The notes under the pieces: model-generated
Database searches by the model: none
Told to the model about the DNA's origin: nothing
Seen by the model: the letters and a program-made list of their open reading frames with translations, nothing else
Origin: Bacteroidales bacterium
GTDB lineage: Bacteria > Bacteroidota > Bacteroidia > Bacteroidales > VadinHA17
Length of the DNA stretch: 6,022 nt
Reading direction: 5' to 3'
Assembly: GCA_003155705.1 (NCBI GenBank)
Contig: PMEC01000118.1
Location: 497 to 6,518 of the forward strand
In this document: piece after piece, positions 5,528 to 6,022 of the stretch
Position numbering within the stretch: the stretch's first letter is position 1
How the letters are laid out: every line of letters begins with the position of its first letter
Translations under genes and position numbers: made by a program

Positions 5528-6022
5528 ATGAAAATTATTTATTACGATTGCTTCTCAGGAATAAGTGGAGATATGAATCTGGGGGCAATGATTGATCTGG
5601 GTATTGAAGAAACTTTTCTTGTAAACGAACTCAACAAATTGAACCTTGAAGGTTGGAAACTGGAGGTTACAACTGACCAGCGACATGGGATTAAAGGGAC
5701 AAAAGTGACTGTAAAACAGACCAGGCAGGAACATGCCCACAGGCATCTGTCCGACATAGAAAATATTATTGACAGATCAGATCTTGATGAAAGTACCAAA
5801 CATCTGAGTAAAGAGATTTTTATGAAAGTTGCTTTAGCGGAAGCAGCAGTTCATGGAATAGCAAAAGAGCAGGTGCATTTTCATGAAGTGGGAGCTGTCG
5901 ACTCACTTATAGATATAGTCGGAGCTGCTATATGTTTCAATGCACTTAATGTGGATGAGGTTCATGTCTCGGTTGTCGAACTTGGAGGAGGTATGGTAAA
6001 ATGTGACCATGGCGTTCTTCCC
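5528..6022 (+). CDS. larC: LarC, nickel-pincer cofactor nickel-insertion protein (N-terminal part, cut by right edge)
   Basis: LarC inserts nickel into pyridinium-3,5-bisthiocarboxylic acid mononucleotide in a CTP-dependent reaction, completing the nickel-pincer cofactor of lactate racemase LarA and related racemases/epimerases. The visible 165 codons run from MKIIYYDCFSGISGDMNLGA, a hallmark start of LarC (former DUF111), through HAHRHLSDIENII (about 72-84), AEAAVHGIAKEQVHFHEVGAVDS (about residues 104-126; key residues the HFHEVGAVDS histidines), DIVGAAICFNAL, and LGGGMVKCDHGVLP at the edge. The full protein is about 400 residues, so the C-terminal LarC2 domain lies outside. Whether it is fused or made by frameshifting, as in Lactiplantibacillus plantarum, cannot be judged. 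It is transcribed away from the DUF362 cluster. LarB, LarE and LarA are not in view. The start ATG has no clear ribosome site, as is common in this phylum. Confidence 0.93.
   Translation, partial: MKIIYYDCFSGISGDMNLGAMIDLGIEETFLVNELNKLNLEGWKLEVTTDQRHGIKGTKVTVKQTRQEHAHRHLSDIENIIDRSDLDESTKHLSKEIFMKVALAEAAVHGIAKEQVHFHEVGAVDSLIDIVGAAICFNALNVDEVHVSVVELGGGMVKCDHGVLP

Overview
The window looks like a chromosomal segment of a Bacteroidota bacterium, probably an anaerobic or fermentative member of the Bacteroidales/Marinilabiliales type. The evidence is AT-rich sequence, mostly weak Shine-Dalgarno sites, exact matches to the Bacteroidota -7 promoter element (TAnnTTTG), and the gene set: a PepD-type dipeptidase, methylmalonyl-CoA epimerase, rubredoxin, a fused polyferredoxin, a Tat-exported DUF362 protein and LarC. 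I see no mobile element, CRISPR array, tRNA or rRNA. The organism call is an inference; no taxonomic marker is present.

Layout. (1) Positions 1-639 (+) hold the C-terminal 212 codons of a long-chain acyl-CoA synthetase (AMP-forming), cut by the left edge. (2) 715-2178 (+) is a complete aminoacyl-histidine dipeptidase (pepD, M20C), with two abutting -7-like elements in front of it. (3) 2179-2234 is a short convergent gap. (4) Four genes follow on the minus strand, read right to left: a Tat-signal DUF362 protein (5336-4416), a six-cluster membrane polyferredoxin resembling a NapH-NapG fusion (4411-2852), methylmalonyl-CoA epimerase (2802-2383) and rubredoxin (2396-2235). Spacings are 4 nt, 49 nt and a 14-nt overlap, so they may be one transcription unit, with a possible internal promoter before the epimerase gene. 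(5) 5337-5527 is a divergent intergenic region with a perfect 11-bp inverted repeat. (6) 5528-6022 (+) is the N-terminal 165 codons of larC, the nickel-inserting enzyme of the lactate racemase cofactor pathway, cut by the right edge.

How the parts may work together. The DUF362 protein carries an N-terminal twin-arginine signal. The neighbouring polyferredoxin has a NapH-like membrane half, then an internal twin-arginine plus hydrophobic segment, then a NapG-like four-cluster half. This suggests (inference) an electron path across the cytoplasmic membrane to an exported, possibly cofactor-bearing DUF362 protein. The epimerase belongs to the methylmalonyl-CoA/propionate pathway and the rubredoxin is a small one-electron carrier; their coupling to the first two genes is by position only. 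The DUF362-polyferredoxin pair is the best candidate here for an uncharacterised system.
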